The notes under the pieces are model-generated. The model was not told where the DNA came from and ran no database searches. It saw only the letters and a program-made list of their open reading frames with translations. Made by a program: the position numbers and the translations under genes. Below are positions 24,497-33,229 of a stretch of 56,382 nucleotides of DNA, in pieces. This stretch comes from Flexilinea sp. (GTDB lineage Bacteria > Chloroflexota > Anaerolineae > Anaerolineales > Anaerolineaceae). The DNA lies in contig JAFRIR010000004.1 in assembly GCA_017432685.1 (NCBI GenBank), forward strand, positions 1 to 56,382, written 5' to 3'. Numbering within the stretch: position 1 is the first letter of the stretch; the number at the start of each line of letters is the position of its first letter.

Positions 24497-27235
24497 ATGA
24501 AATCAGGAAACAAACTTTTGCAATGGCTGACGCTCGTGCTCTGCGTGGTGATGGCCGCCGGCGTTCTGGCTCAAACAGCCGGAGCCGCCGAACCGACCGG
24601 CAAATGCACCCACGCGACAAATGAAGGCATTGAGTATTTTACACCCTGGGGTGTGCTGGCCGCGGACGCGAACAAATGGCGGGCTGAACTGGATGTCACT
24701 GTCAAAAGAGCTGACAATGGGAATAGTGCCGGGAGAGTTGCCGCGATGGAACTTGAACTAGTCAACAGCAGCATCCGCTACCAGTGTACAGAAATCGGGA
24801 GCAGCCTGGGACATACTACTTTTTCCTGCAATTCCATGCCGAATAATTCACTCATCAGCGGTGTTTATTTCCTCTATGTACCCGCGGTTACTGAAGGAAC
24901 AGACATCTCATTCTCTGTTACGCAGGCTTTTGCTCCCAATGATACTCTATTCGGAACAAGAGCGACGGTACAATATCCACCTTATCCCTGCGCACGGAAT
25001 CTGGACACCGCTGATTTTGTAGCTTCTGTTGGCAATGCCATCGTTTTTTATACAGGTAAAGACTGTTCTTCCCCCACACCTCTTGACATCGACAAACAAT
25101 CTGTTGAATTTTTTGAGCAGCCGGATCCGTTTGCGATGGTAAACATCCTTAGCACAGGTACCACAACCCTTGATGGGGGGGAAATCACAATTGTAGGAAA
25201 TACTGTAACAAAAAACCCTGATAAAAGTCGTGTCATGATGAATGTGAATATTGATGCGCTTTACAATTTTAATTATGATCTTGAACTACATTTTAGAGAC
25301 AATAATGGGGTCAGAAGAGGTGTACTATATAATCACACTTGGAATTCTGAAACAAAAACATCAACTGTAAAAATAAATAGTAAAGATTATACTGTTTCAA
25401 TCAAAGGAGCAACTGAAACTGTTCAGGGCATTCATGGATTAACAAATGATTCATTTCCGCTAACGCTGATTGGAGGCAGAATATCAAATCTTGCCCAAGC
25501 TGAGACTGATGGATGGGGAAACCCCGTTTTTCCCCCGGATGCCGATCTTGACATCTTTTTCTGGTACGAAAACACCGAAGGGACGCTTGGCTACCAAAAT
25601 TCCATTTTCCACATTGAACGCCACCTCAACATCCAGTTTTCCCCGGAATGTTCGTTAACTGCCCCATCGGCTGCGCTTTATGACCCCTGTCAGGCTACTC
25701 GTCAGATGTTTACTGCAAAACTGTCTGATCCAATTACAATTGCAGAGGGTACAGCTCTTCCCTATGGAACCGGTACAGCTACCAGAAAAGTTGACACAGC
25801 TACAACCGGAGCCAACACTGATCTGTATAACTTCTGGTTCATGACCCGAAAATGTGTCAACGCGACCTGCGATTGGGCCACCAGCACATCTGCATATCCA
25901 TATTCTGTTTCCATTGCCGACGGTGGCGGTTCCGAAAGATCTTATGGAAATTCAGCAGTCTACAGCGACATTGGAACACGAACACTGTTCAAAATCAGAC
26001 CTTTCGGCGATAGTTCAAAAGGCAGACCTTTTGCAATAAACGGAGTCCGACTTGTTGTTGATGAACCCGGTACCTATGTGATTTACGCATTCGCAAAGTA
26101 CAGTGCACGCAGCGAGAGTACTTTGAACGCATCCGATTATATAACAAGGTTTTACGTCACCGTCAACGACAAAGATCAGTTCGACACCTGTTCCTCCCTC
26201 GCCAACAACGGTTATTTCAAAGCGAACTGGAACGACTGTCTTGATTCCAGGCTGACACAGCTGCTGACCTTTGAACATATCGCGGGTAAGGAAGAAGCCT
26301 GGATGGAAAACCGCTCCAACGTGGATATTTACTTCCCGTACGTACAGGAATGGTCCTACCTCCCGCAGGAGCTGCAGATCGCCAGCCTGACCTACACAGC
26401 CGCCGCGCTTTCCGATGCCGGCCAGCCGGGCCGTGCCTGGTGCTCTCCGGAAGGCTGCATGGTCCCGCCATACACCAAGCTCACCATCACCGGCGGTACC
26501 TTCTACCTGGACAGCGCTCCGAAATTCGACGATTACCGTGTTGCTTATGCCCGCCGGGAGACCTATAACATTGCACACCTGTTCTTCAGTATCTACGTCA
26601 AGGAATGCGAGAAAAAGATCCCGAACACCGGCATTTCGCTGCGCACTCCGCTGAAGGTCAATGAAAGGATCGACGCAGCCGCACCCATCACCTCTATTAC
26701 AAGGAACTCCTTCCAGAGTCCGCTGAAGGTCAATGCAAAGGTCAACAACGCCACGGACTATGTCTTCACCGGCAACTCCCTGCGCATTCCGGCCATCGGT
26801 CTGGGCATGGAAACACCGCTCCCGATCGTTCACGTCTACTATGAAGACGGCTCCGACGGGATGAAGTGGGACCTCTCCACACTGGGCAACTATGTCGGTG
26901 AGCTGGAAGGCGGCTCCTACATTCCTTACGGCGGCAACTCCGTCCTGACCGGGCACTATTGGTCCGGAGGTGTCTTCAAGAACCTGGAACACCTGAACCT
27001 GGAGGATGAGATCTACATTTACGGCAATGACGGCGTAAAATACATTTACAAAGTCGTGCAGAAGTTCATCGCCCAGCCGGATGATGTTTATGAGATGTTC
27101 CAGCAGGTGGGCGACAGCTCCCTCACCCTGGTGACCTGTGAAAATTACAACCTGGTCACGGATGAATATGAGCGCCGCTACATCGTCCGCGCCGTACTGG
27201 AATCCCAGGATCTCTACGAGGAAGGGGTCTGGTAG
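24497..27235 (+). CDS. Large secreted protein with C-terminal sortase domain and internal IPNTG
   Basis: 912 residues. The ATG at 24497 has AAGGAGA six bases upstream. The signal peptide is about residues 1-32 (LLQWLTLVLCVVMAAGVLAQ). Residues 33-700 form a large extracellular region with many cysteines and no family I recognise. IPNTG at 708-712 looks like a sortase sorting motif. Residues 765-910 are a sortase domain: histidine in LTGHYW (H820), cysteine in TLVTCENY (C881) and arginine in ERRYIVRA (893/894), the full catalytic triad. Similar cis arrangements of an LPxTG-like motif before a sortase domain occur in Anaerolineae. The protein may process itself or anchor partners. Codon use changes to AT-rich in the middle (about 25050-26150), suggesting a variable, recombined ectodomain. 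Confidence 0.85.
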   Translation: MKSGNKLLQWLTLVLCVVMAAGVLAQTAGAAEPTGKCTHATNEGIEYFTPWGVLAADANKWRAELDVTVKRADNGNSAGRVAAMELELVNSSIRYQCTEIGSSLGHTTFSCNSMPNNSLISGVYFLYVPAVTEGTDISFSVTQAFAPNDTLFGTRATVQYPPYPCARNLDTADFVASVGNAIVFYTGKDCSSPTPLDIDKQSVEFFEQPDPFAMVNILSTGTTTLDGGEITIVGNTVTKNPDKSRVMMNVNIDALYNFNYDLELHFRDNNGVRRGVLYNHTWNSETKTSTVKINSKDYTVSIKGATETVQGIHGLTNDSFPLTLIGGRISNLAQAETDGWGNPVFPPDADLDIFFWYENTEGTLGYQNSIFHIERHLNIQFSPECSLTAPSAALYDPCQATRQMFTAKLSDPITIAEGTALPYGTGTATRKVDTATTGANTDLYNFWFMTRKCVNATCDWATSTSAYPYSVSIADGGGSERSYGNSAVYSDIGTRTLFKIRPFGDSSKGRPFAINGVRLVVDEPGTYVIYAFAKYSARSESTLNASDYITRFYVTVNDKDQFDTCSSLANNGYFKANWNDCLDSRLTQLLTFEHIAGKEEAWMENRSNVDIYFPYVQEWSYLPQELQIASLTYTAAALSDAGQPGRAWCSPEGCMVPPYTKLTITGGTFYLDSAPKFDDYRVAYARRETYNIAHLFFSIYVKECEKKIPNTGISLRTPLKVNERIDAAAPITSITRNSFQSPLKVNAKVNNATDYVFTGNSLRIPAIGLGMETPLPIVHVYYEDGSDGMKWDLSTLGNYVGELEGGSYIPYGGNSVLTGHYWSGGVFKNLEHLNLEDEIYIYGNDGVKYIYKVVQKFIAQPDDVYEMFQQVGDSSLTLVTCENYNLVTDEYERRYIVRAVLESQDLYEEGVW

Positions 27236-27306
27236 ATTTGTTGTCGGTTATTGGTTACCGATTGTTAGTTCAATGCTCTGCCGGTAACCCGCAAAAAATA
27301 ATTTTT

Positions 27307-27337
27307 ACAACGCCCGGGAGGTGACCCCGGGCGTTGT
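27307..27337 (+). terminator. Terminator of the sortase-fusion gene
   Basis: CAACGCCCGGG pairs perfectly with CCCGGGCGTTG and is followed by TTTTTA. It is preceded by a short GGTTATT/GGTTACC heptamer-like run. Confidence 0.85.
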
Positions 27338-27396
27338 TTTTAAGGAGACGGGATCCCAAGATGTTTTTCCATACTTCACATTTCTTCTTCGAATAA

Positions 27397-29343
27397 TCAT
27401 TCTGTCATACAAATTCCTTTAGGACATCTTTTAATACTGACTGTTTCAAGATCAACAACAGAATCCGGTATATCAGATAAATTGCGGATAATAGTCTCAA
27501 AATTGTAGCTTTTTTCCTTAATCTCAAAGGTAAAGATCATTTCAGTATTTGAGTGATTTTCCACTTGAATTTCAAATTGCTGTTGTCCATAATCAGCAAT
27601 ACAGAACACTGCCGCATCTTCAAGTCCATTTCCTGTAATAGTTACAGAATAATTTCCAGGCCAGAATGTTTTGTATGGTCCATAAGAAACACCACCGACA
27701 TATAATTTACGGTGTCCATTCTCGTCTTCTCCATTTTCCATCCATATATTGTCATCAAAGGAAAAATCATATCCGGGATATAGATTGTCAATCATATCTT
27801 CGTAGTCATCATAGCCCAATATGACATAATCATATGATTGATAGATGATTTTTTCTGGATTAAAATTACTTCTTAAATCATGGTTTTCATACTCGTCTGT
27901 GAAACACAAAATAAACACTTTTCCCTCAGGATGTTGGTAACCGTGACGGACCAATTGAAGCCATTCCATAATACGATCGACATCAAAAAAGTTATCTTTT
28001 TCCGGATGATGTATATTTTCGGTATAATCCCATACATCTATCTGACCGTTCGAAATTGCTGTCAGCAAATTTGCATTCCAAAAGTAGGCGTAGCCATTAA
28101 TATACCCTTGTGAAACCAGATCTTTGGATATTTTTCTCAATTCCTCATGATAATCATCTTTCCAGGAATTTTTATAGAAATCCGCACCACATATCGCTGT
28201 TCCCAGAACTAACAATAAAAAAACTGTTGAAAACAATTTTCTGTCATGATTTAGATTTTGTAAAAATAAAGCAATGAGAGGAAAAGAAAGTACTATGATT
28301 GGCATGGAATATCTGTTGTCAAAACCTGTATCTGTAAAAATATAGAAGAAAATAAAAATAATATATACAGATACAGTAATAGTAGAAAATCTTAAATATT
28401 CTCCACTGATTTTTTGTCGGTTTTTGAAAGCATAACATATAGCATAAACAGTTAACCCAATCCATAAGAAACCAACGCTATTACGAATTAATGAAAAGGA
28501 AAATATATTTTTAGGAGAATATCCAAAGACGGTTATAAAACTATTCAAAACTTGTTCAACACGGGAAAATTTTAAAAGACTAAAGGCCGTATCTGCCCAC
28601 GTTTTGAAATGATAGGTTTTTGATAGAATTTGAGAATTGAGCAGAAATCCAATTATACTTCCAAAAAAAGTGTTTATTGAAAACAATAACCATTTTTTCT
28701 GTTCTGTTTGTTTTTTATTTGGTATAAACAGCAGGAATGCAGAAATAAAAAGCGGAATATATAAAATAAGAAGTTGTCTGGCTCCACCAAGGCCCACAAT
28801 TATTGAAATGAGAAAAGAAAATAATAGCAGGCAATAGGATTTCCATCCCGATATTTTCAGATAAACTTCAGAAAGTGCCAAAATAAGAAAAGTAATCGTG
28901 ATGTGGGGTATATAAAATGCGCCCCTAAGCATAAAATCATAATAGTCTACAGAAAACGGAATAAACAAGACAGCCGCAGATAAAGCTGCATATTTTGTAA
29001 AATTATAGGCATACGCCATTCCTCCATATATCAGCAACAAAAGAATATACATACTGATATTTGAAAAAAGCCATACTCTATGCCAATTATTTGTTAATCG
29101 AAAGAAAAAAGAATAAAAAATATTTGTATTAAGAACTCTCAATTCAGTGCTGTAGAACCATTCTTTTGTTATGATCTTGCCTTCTTTCGCAAGCTGATTT
29201 CCAAGAACCAGTTCACTGGCTTCATCAATATTCATCGTTTGGTCTTTTCGTGCTCTAACATAGTAAATAGTACCAAAAAAGCAAAGAAAAAGAATTAATA
29301 AAGAGAATAATTGATACAAAATAGAACCACCTTTTTTTTTCAT
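27397..29343 (-). CDS. AT-rich polytopic membrane protein, GT-like
   Basis: 648 residues with about eleven hydrophobic segments in the first 420 and a soluble C-terminal region of about 220. An early acidic pair lies in TMNIDEASELVLGNQLAKEG, after the first span, in the position of the catalytic aspartate of GT-C-type glycosyltransferases. The closing part resembles extracytoplasmic beta-rich domains of such proteins (SVTITGNGLEDAAVFCIADY). Function is not established. The gene is strongly AT-rich compared with its neighbours and is flanked by relics of other genes, so it was probably acquired. The 246 bases after its start region (29344-29589) show no gene. Confidence 0.75.
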   Translation of the reverse strand: MKKKGGSILYQLFSLLILFLCFFGTIYYVRARKDQTMNIDEASELVLGNQLAKEGKIITKEWFYSTELRVLNTNIFYSFFFRLTNNWHRVWLFSNISMYILLLLIYGGMAYAYNFTKYAALSAAVLFIPFSVDYYDFMLRGAFYIPHITITFLILALSEVYLKISGWKSYCLLLFSFLISIIVGLGGARQLLILYIPLFISAFLLFIPNKKQTEQKKWLLFSINTFFGSIIGFLLNSQILSKTYHFKTWADTAFSLLKFSRVEQVLNSFITVFGYSPKNIFSFSLIRNSVGFLWIGLTVYAICYAFKNRQKISGEYLRFSTITVSVYIIFIFFYIFTDTGFDNRYSMPIIVLSFPLIALFLQNLNHDRKLFSTVFLLLVLGTAICGADFYKNSWKDDYHEELRKISKDLVSQGYINGYAYFWNANLLTAISNGQIDVWDYTENIHHPEKDNFFDVDRIMEWLQLVRHGYQHPEGKVFILCFTDEYENHDLRSNFNPEKIIYQSYDYVILGYDDYEDMIDNLYPGYDFSFDDNIWMENGEDENGHRKLYVGGVSYGPYKTFWPGNYSVTITGNGLEDAAVFCIADYGQQQFEIQVENHSNTEMIFTFEIKEKSYNFETIIRNLSDIPDSVVDLETVSIKRCPKGICMTE

Positions 29344-29591
29344 CTTTTTCAGAACCTTACAAAGAGCCTTTCAAAAATTGATAAATTATTTCTGTTCAGT
29401 TGAATTCAAGAAAATGGATCGGGTAGGCATGACTTTAGGTCTGAGTCATCTTGTTCTTATCTGACAACCTTTATATATTGCTACACCAACCATAGATGTT
29501 AATATTATAATATATGATTCGATTGGCAAAATCTGTTTAATTTAAATACTATTATATCAGCTGCTTTCCACTAATTCCCGTGTTGAGACAT

Positions 29592-29697
29592 CGGCAGTAC
29601 TTTCTACTTGGGCAGCGGCTCCGAAATTCGACGATTACCGTGTTGTTTATGCCTGCCGGGAGACCTATAACATTGCACACCTGTCCTTCAGAATTTA
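29592..29697 (+). pseudogene. Fragment duplicated from the sortase-fusion gene
   Basis: This stretch closely matches 26491-26596 of the sortase fusion (for example CCGAAATTCGACGATTACCG and ACCTATAACATTGCACACCT). It has scattered substitutions and one inserted G that shifts the frame. It is far too short to be functional. Either a second copy of the sortase-fusion gene stood here and was lost, or the 2-kb membrane-protein gene was inserted during a rearrangement that left this piece behind. Confidence 0.88.
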
Positions 29698-29859
29698 TTT
29701 CTTCGATTCCGGTTTAATCAGACAAAAACACGATCTATTCATTACAAACACAATGCTCGGGGATGGGTCCCACAATTTCACATACCTTTCTCCTTCTTTG
29801 TGGTCCGAACTTCTTTTGTTTAGGATTATTATATCAGGTCTGTGATACAATACATTTAA

Positions 29860-30195
29860 TTCGGACGATTCCGAGTCGGAAAGGATCGAATAAAAAACAT
29901 TGCCGGTAATATTGACCCTGTGATCGAAAAAATCGGAAAATATTATTATGACGATCCTGTGACTCATAAAAACGGTGAATTTGATATTGTCACACAAGAT
30001 GAAAAAGGATATGCGTTTTGCGAAGTAAAATTTAAAAACCGTCCAATAACAACATCTATGATGATTCAGGAAATCGCACAGGTCAGGGCATGCGGTCTGG
30101 ACTGTTACAGACATGGATTTTTCTCCAGATCCGGTTTTGAAGAAAAAAAACTCCCGAACATAAATTATTTTGAGCTGTTTGATATATACCGGTAA
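29860..30195 (+). pseudogene. 3' remnant of a DUF234-type AAA ATPase gene
   Basis: The frame from about 29860 reads the C-terminal nuclease-like domain of archaeal-type ATPases with DUF234: GEFDIVTQDEKGYAFCEVKF (the E-D...E-x-K pattern), KNRPITTSMM and GFFSRSGFEEK, ending at 30195. A stop codon lies just upstream in frame and no P-loop part exists, so only the tail survives. The longest start-to-stop piece begins with GTG at 29920. It stands next to an intact ATPase gene of a related group. Confidence 0.7.
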
Positions 30196-30212
30196 CCGGG
30201 AGGGGACAGGCC

Positions 30213-30281
30213 CGGGGTCGGATTCCGCAGACTCGCGCGATGTGCGAAGCACGAGCGAAGAGTTGGAGGGATCTGACCCCG
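30213..30281 (+). repeat. 69-bp repeat, copy 2
   Basis: Opens CGGGGTCG and closes GACCCCG, nearly identical to 23899-23967. It lies 17 bases after the relic gene's stop. No gene is seen in the rest of the gap to 30392. Confidence 0.9.
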
Positions 30282-30392
30282 CTTGATTCCATCTTCAAAC
30301 AGCCTCACCCTGGCTCACCTCAAACCTCCGGTGACAATCCCGGTTCACTCCTTCTAAATAAGCACAGTAAAACAGTCTTTGTAGTAAAATAG

Positions 30393-30441
30393 ATGTTTAC
30401 AAACACTAAATATTATGATAAAATAATGTTTGTAAACACTA
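30393..30441. repeat. Two direct repeats, 33-bp period, upstream of ATPase 2
   Basis: ATGTTTACAAACACTA at 30393 and ATGTTTGTAAACACTA at 30426 are spaced 33 bp apart. Each contains a TGTTTRYAAACA palindrome-like core, and the two cores are inverted images of each other. They end 40 bases before the ATPase start. Confidence 0.85.
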
Positions 30442-30481
30442 TTGATTACGGGGTTTTTACTTATTTTTCAGGAGCAGGTTA

Positions 30482-31693
30482 ATGGAAACAGAAGAATATT
30501 ATAAAATGTTGGATATATCACGAAGAAGGATCCAAAACACATCCCTGGCTACAAAAAGGTTTCTTCTGTCAAAAATCGACTGGCGCGACAGACTCATCGC
30601 CCTAACCGGTTCCCGCGGCACAGGAAAAACAACCCTCTTGCTTCAACATATGAAGGAAAACTTCCCGCTTGAATCTGAAACTGCAATTTATGTCTCAATG
30701 GATAACCTTTGGTTCGAAACACATCCATTACCTGATCTGGTTGAAATCCATTATAAAAATGGAGGCACACATTTATTCATTGATGAAATTCATTATTTGA
30801 AAGACTGGCAGAAAAAAATAAAAAACCTTTATGATGATTTTCCTGATTTGCACATAGTTTACACGGGTTCATCTCTGTTGAAAATCGACTCTGCCGGTGG
30901 TGACCTGTCAAGACGGCAGATCAGATATTCACTTCCGGGCCTGTCCTTCCGGGAATATCTGTATTTTGAAAACGTTATCAAACTTGAAGCGCTTTCGCTG
31001 ACCGAACTTCTCCATTCTCATGTAAAAATGGCTCTGAAGATAACCGAAAAAATCAAGGTTTTCAAATTTTTCACAAAATATCTCGAGCAAGGATATTATC
31101 CGTTTTACAAAGAAGTTTTCAGTGGGTATGATATACGTCTGAGACAAATAATAAATCAGATTCTTGAAAGCGATTATCCGTCTGTTGAACCGATCGAATA
31201 TTCTTCTGTCCAAAAAATAAAAAAAATGCTTTACATTCTTGCACAAAGCTGTCCGCAAACGCCAAACATGTCAGAATTATACAGGCAGCTTGATACAGAC
31301 CGGAATCAGGGACTGAAGATGCTTTCTATTCTGGACAAAGCCAACTTACTGAACCTGCTGTCATCACAAAAGTCATCACTGAAGAACATGGGAAAACCGG
31401 ATAAGATATATTGTGATAACACCAATATTATGTTTTCATTAACCGAAAAAATCGATACAGGGACAAAACGGGAAACCTTTTTTCTGAATCAACTGAAATC
31501 CGCCGGATATAGCATTACTTATCCGGAACAGGGAGACTTCTTTGCAGCAGACAAGTTTCTGTTCGAAGTTGGCGGTAAAGGGAAAAGGTTTACGCAGATC
31601 AAAGATATTCCTGAAAGTTATCTTGCCGTTGATGATGAAGAAGTGGGAAGAGGAAACAGGATTCCCCTTTGGATGTTTGGATTGCTGTATTGA
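30482..31693 (+). CDS. AAA-family ATPase with DUF4143-type C-terminus (ATPase 2)
   Basis: 403 residues. Walker A is GSRGTGKTTL near residue 43 and Walker B LFIDEIHYL near residue 100, followed by YTGSSLL and LPGLSFREYL. The last 80 residues (GTKRETFFLNQLKSAGY, LFEVGGKGKR) are the DUF4143 nuclease-like tail. AGGAGCAGGTTA precedes the ATG. The gene is AT-rich and carries its own 33-bp-period repeats upstream and a 69-bp repeat downstream. It is diverged from ATPases 1 and 3, so the three are not recent duplicates. Biological role of the family is unknown. Confidence 0.88.
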   Translation: METEEYYKMLDISRRRIQNTSLATKRFLLSKIDWRDRLIALTGSRGTGKTTLLLQHMKENFPLESETAIYVSMDNLWFETHPLPDLVEIHYKNGGTHLFIDEIHYLKDWQKKIKNLYDDFPDLHIVYTGSSLLKIDSAGGDLSRRQIRYSLPGLSFREYLYFENVIKLEALSLTELLHSHVKMALKITEKIKVFKFFTKYLEQGYYPFYKEVFSGYDIRLRQIINQILESDYPSVEPIEYSSVQKIKKMLYILAQSCPQTPNMSELYRQLDTDRNQGLKMLSILDKANLLNLLSSQKSSLKNMGKPDKIYCDNTNIMFSLTEKIDTGTKRETFFLNQLKSAGYSITYPEQGDFFAADKFLFEVGGKGKRFTQIKDIPESYLAVDDEEVGRGNRIPLWMFGLLY

Positions 31694-31710
31694 CAACGAA
31701 CGCGAAGGCT

Positions 31711-31779
31711 CGGGGTCGGATTCCGGAGACTCGCGCGATGTGCGATGCACGAGCGAAGAGTTGAAGGGATCTGACCCCG
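31711..31779 (+). repeat. 69-bp repeat, copy 3
   Basis: Same 69-bp unit as 23899 and 30213, again 17 bases after a stop codon. A partial copy of its GAGTTGGAGGGATC part follows at 31801-31814. Confidence 0.9.
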
Positions 31780-31833
31780 CTTGAGCTTACCTATCAGCCT
31801 GAGTTGGAGGGATCCGGACCGAGACTGTTATGA

Positions 31834-31974
31834 TATAATCATTATGGGTGCCGCCAGATATGGTGGACGGACTGGCCTTCCGGCTTATACGGAGGGACTG
31901 ACTGTTTAGCCCCTCCGTGTATGGGAAGCGCCGATGCGGTCTGCATCGAGTCTGACCGGAAAGGAGGGGAACTG
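31834..31974 (+). ncRNA. Structured leader of a small-peptide unit
   Basis: An extended -10 (TGATATAAT, 31831-31839) should start transcription near 31846. The leader then contains stems ACGGAGGG/CCCTCCGT and GATGC/GCATC before the AAGGAGGGG ribosome site. It contains no gene of its own. The arrangement of promoter, folded leader, tiny hydrophobic ORF and terminator is like that of type I toxin mRNAs. An antisense RNA promoter was not found with confidence. Confidence 0.45.
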
Positions 31975-32091
31975 ATGTTGACTTTGAGCGAATTCATTGC
32001 CGTGATCAGTCTGTGTATCGCCAGCTTCACGCTGGGATATCGAATTGGTCGTGACAGATCATCAGATGAAACAAATTTTAAACAGAAATAG
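31975..32091 (+). CDS. 38-residue hydrophobic peptide, possible type I toxin
   Basis: The peptide starts MLTLSEFIAVISLCIASFTL. Residues 4-22 form one membrane span, followed by a basic, polar tail (GYRIGRDRSSDE). A very strong ribosome site (AAGGAGGGG) precedes the ATG. The TAG stop is the first arm of the terminator. Size, topology and compact transcription unit resemble holin-like small toxins of Firmicutes, but sequence alone cannot prove toxicity. It could instead be a small membrane regulator. Confidence 0.6.
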   Translation: MLTLSEFIAVISLCIASFTLGYRIGRDRSSDETNFKQK

Positions 32092-32123
32092 CCGTCCCGA
32101 AGTGGCTTTTTGGACGGCTATTT
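32086..32123 (+). terminator. Terminator of the small-peptide unit
   Basis: AAATAGCCGTCC and GGACGGCTATTT form a 12-bp perfect stem. The stop codon of the peptide lies in the first arm. Confidence 0.75.
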
Positions 32124-32205
32124 CTATAGCCTGTATCTTGAAGGCCTAACCGTTACCGGCGGCGCCTCTTTTTATCTGCTCTCATTATAATGCATTTCCC
32201 ATTCG

Positions 32206-32234
32206 TTGTCAAATTCATAAATTATTGCTAAATA
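32206..32234 (+). promoter_or_regulatory. Probable promoter of the transglutaminase-pilus operon
   Basis: TTGTCA (32206) and TAAATA (32229) are separated by 17 bp. It lies about 90 bases before the ATG at 32324. Confidence 0.5.
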
Positions 32235-32323
32235 CACAACTGAAACAAACCTTTTTCGCTTAATCCGTGAATTTCATGCTATAATGAATGATTGCTAAAA
32301 AAGAATTCGCGAAAGAGCGTGCA

Positions 32324-33187
32324 ATGCAGATTTTTACGTACACCAATCACAACATCAGCCGCAGTCTCCGTAAGCTCGGATCGTTTCTGTTTGCTGTGTT
32401 GTTTCTCCTGATTCCCGTCCGGTTTGATGACACTTCGGCAATCGCCTCTGACCTGGCAAAATGGCCCATGGAACCGGGCAGCCAGGTTCAGACCAGCGGG
32501 AAGCTGCGCGCCGACCTGAGCAATGCCAAGGACGGTTATTTCATGGCAGCGCTCACCGCTCCCTCCAACCACAAAATGAAAATGCGTGTGCAGAAGGGTG
32601 AAACAACGCTGACTTATGACCTGAACCAGAAGGGCGACTATGAAGTGTTTCCGCTCCAGCTGGGCAGCGGTCATTATGACATCCTGCTTTATGAAAACGT
32701 CTCCGGGAAAAAATATTCTCAGGCGGGTTACCTCGGACTGGATGTGACCCTCACACGGGAAGACGCGGCATTTTATTATCCAAACCAATATGTAGACTAT
32801 GACATTGTCTCCAAGGCTGTTGCCAAGTCAGATGAACTGTGCGCCGGGAAATCCAGCCTGGAAATTTATGAGATCCTCTGTGATTTCATGAAAAACTCCT
32901 TCGTTTATGACTATGTGAAAGCAGCTACCGTCAAAGCAGGGCAGCTGCCCGACATCGATGGCAGTTATGATAAAAAGATGGGCGTCTGTCAGGACCTCTC
33001 GGCTATTTTCTGCTGCATGCTCCGCACGCAGGGCATCCCTGCCAGACTCATCATCGGTTATGCAGACAAACAATATCATGCCTGGACCGTGACGGAAATC
33101 AACGGGAAAGAATATTTCTTCGATCCCACCGCTGCTTTGAACGCCATCAGTTCAGTAAAAGACTATTCTGTCGAACGTTATTACTAA
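32324..33187 (+). CDS. Secreted or membrane-anchored transglutaminase-like protein
   Basis: 287 residues from the ATG at 32324; an ATG at 32288 would add twelve residues. A basic N-terminus and one hydrophobic segment (residues 18-33) act as signal or anchor. The C-terminal half is a transglutaminase-like cysteine-protease fold with a full triad: C222 in GVCQDL, H252 in YHAW and D267 in FFDPT. Such exported enzymes cleave or crosslink peptides at the cell surface. It is 42 bases before the pilC-like gene with the same orientation, so it may be part of the pilus-like operon. Confidence 0.85.
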   Translation: MQIFTYTNHNISRSLRKLGSFLFAVLFLLIPVRFDDTSAIASDLAKWPMEPGSQVQTSGKLRADLSNAKDGYFMAALTAPSNHKMKMRVQKGETTLTYDLNQKGDYEVFPLQLGSGHYDILLYENVSGKKYSQAGYLGLDVTLTREDAAFYYPNQYVDYDIVSKAVAKSDELCAGKSSLEIYEILCDFMKNSFVYDYVKAATVKAGQLPDIDGSYDKKMGVCQDLSAIFCCMLRTQGIPARLIIGYADKQYHAWTVTEINGKEYFFDPTAALNAISSVKDYSVERYY

Positions 33188-33229
33188 ACTCGACTACTTT
33201 GATACCGGGGAAGGAACAGGAATCAAACA

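Noticed and set aside
29695..30252. A 185-codon minus-strand frame
   Set aside because: It runs antisense to the ATPase relic and into a 69-bp repeat. It has no signal, motif or ribosome site.
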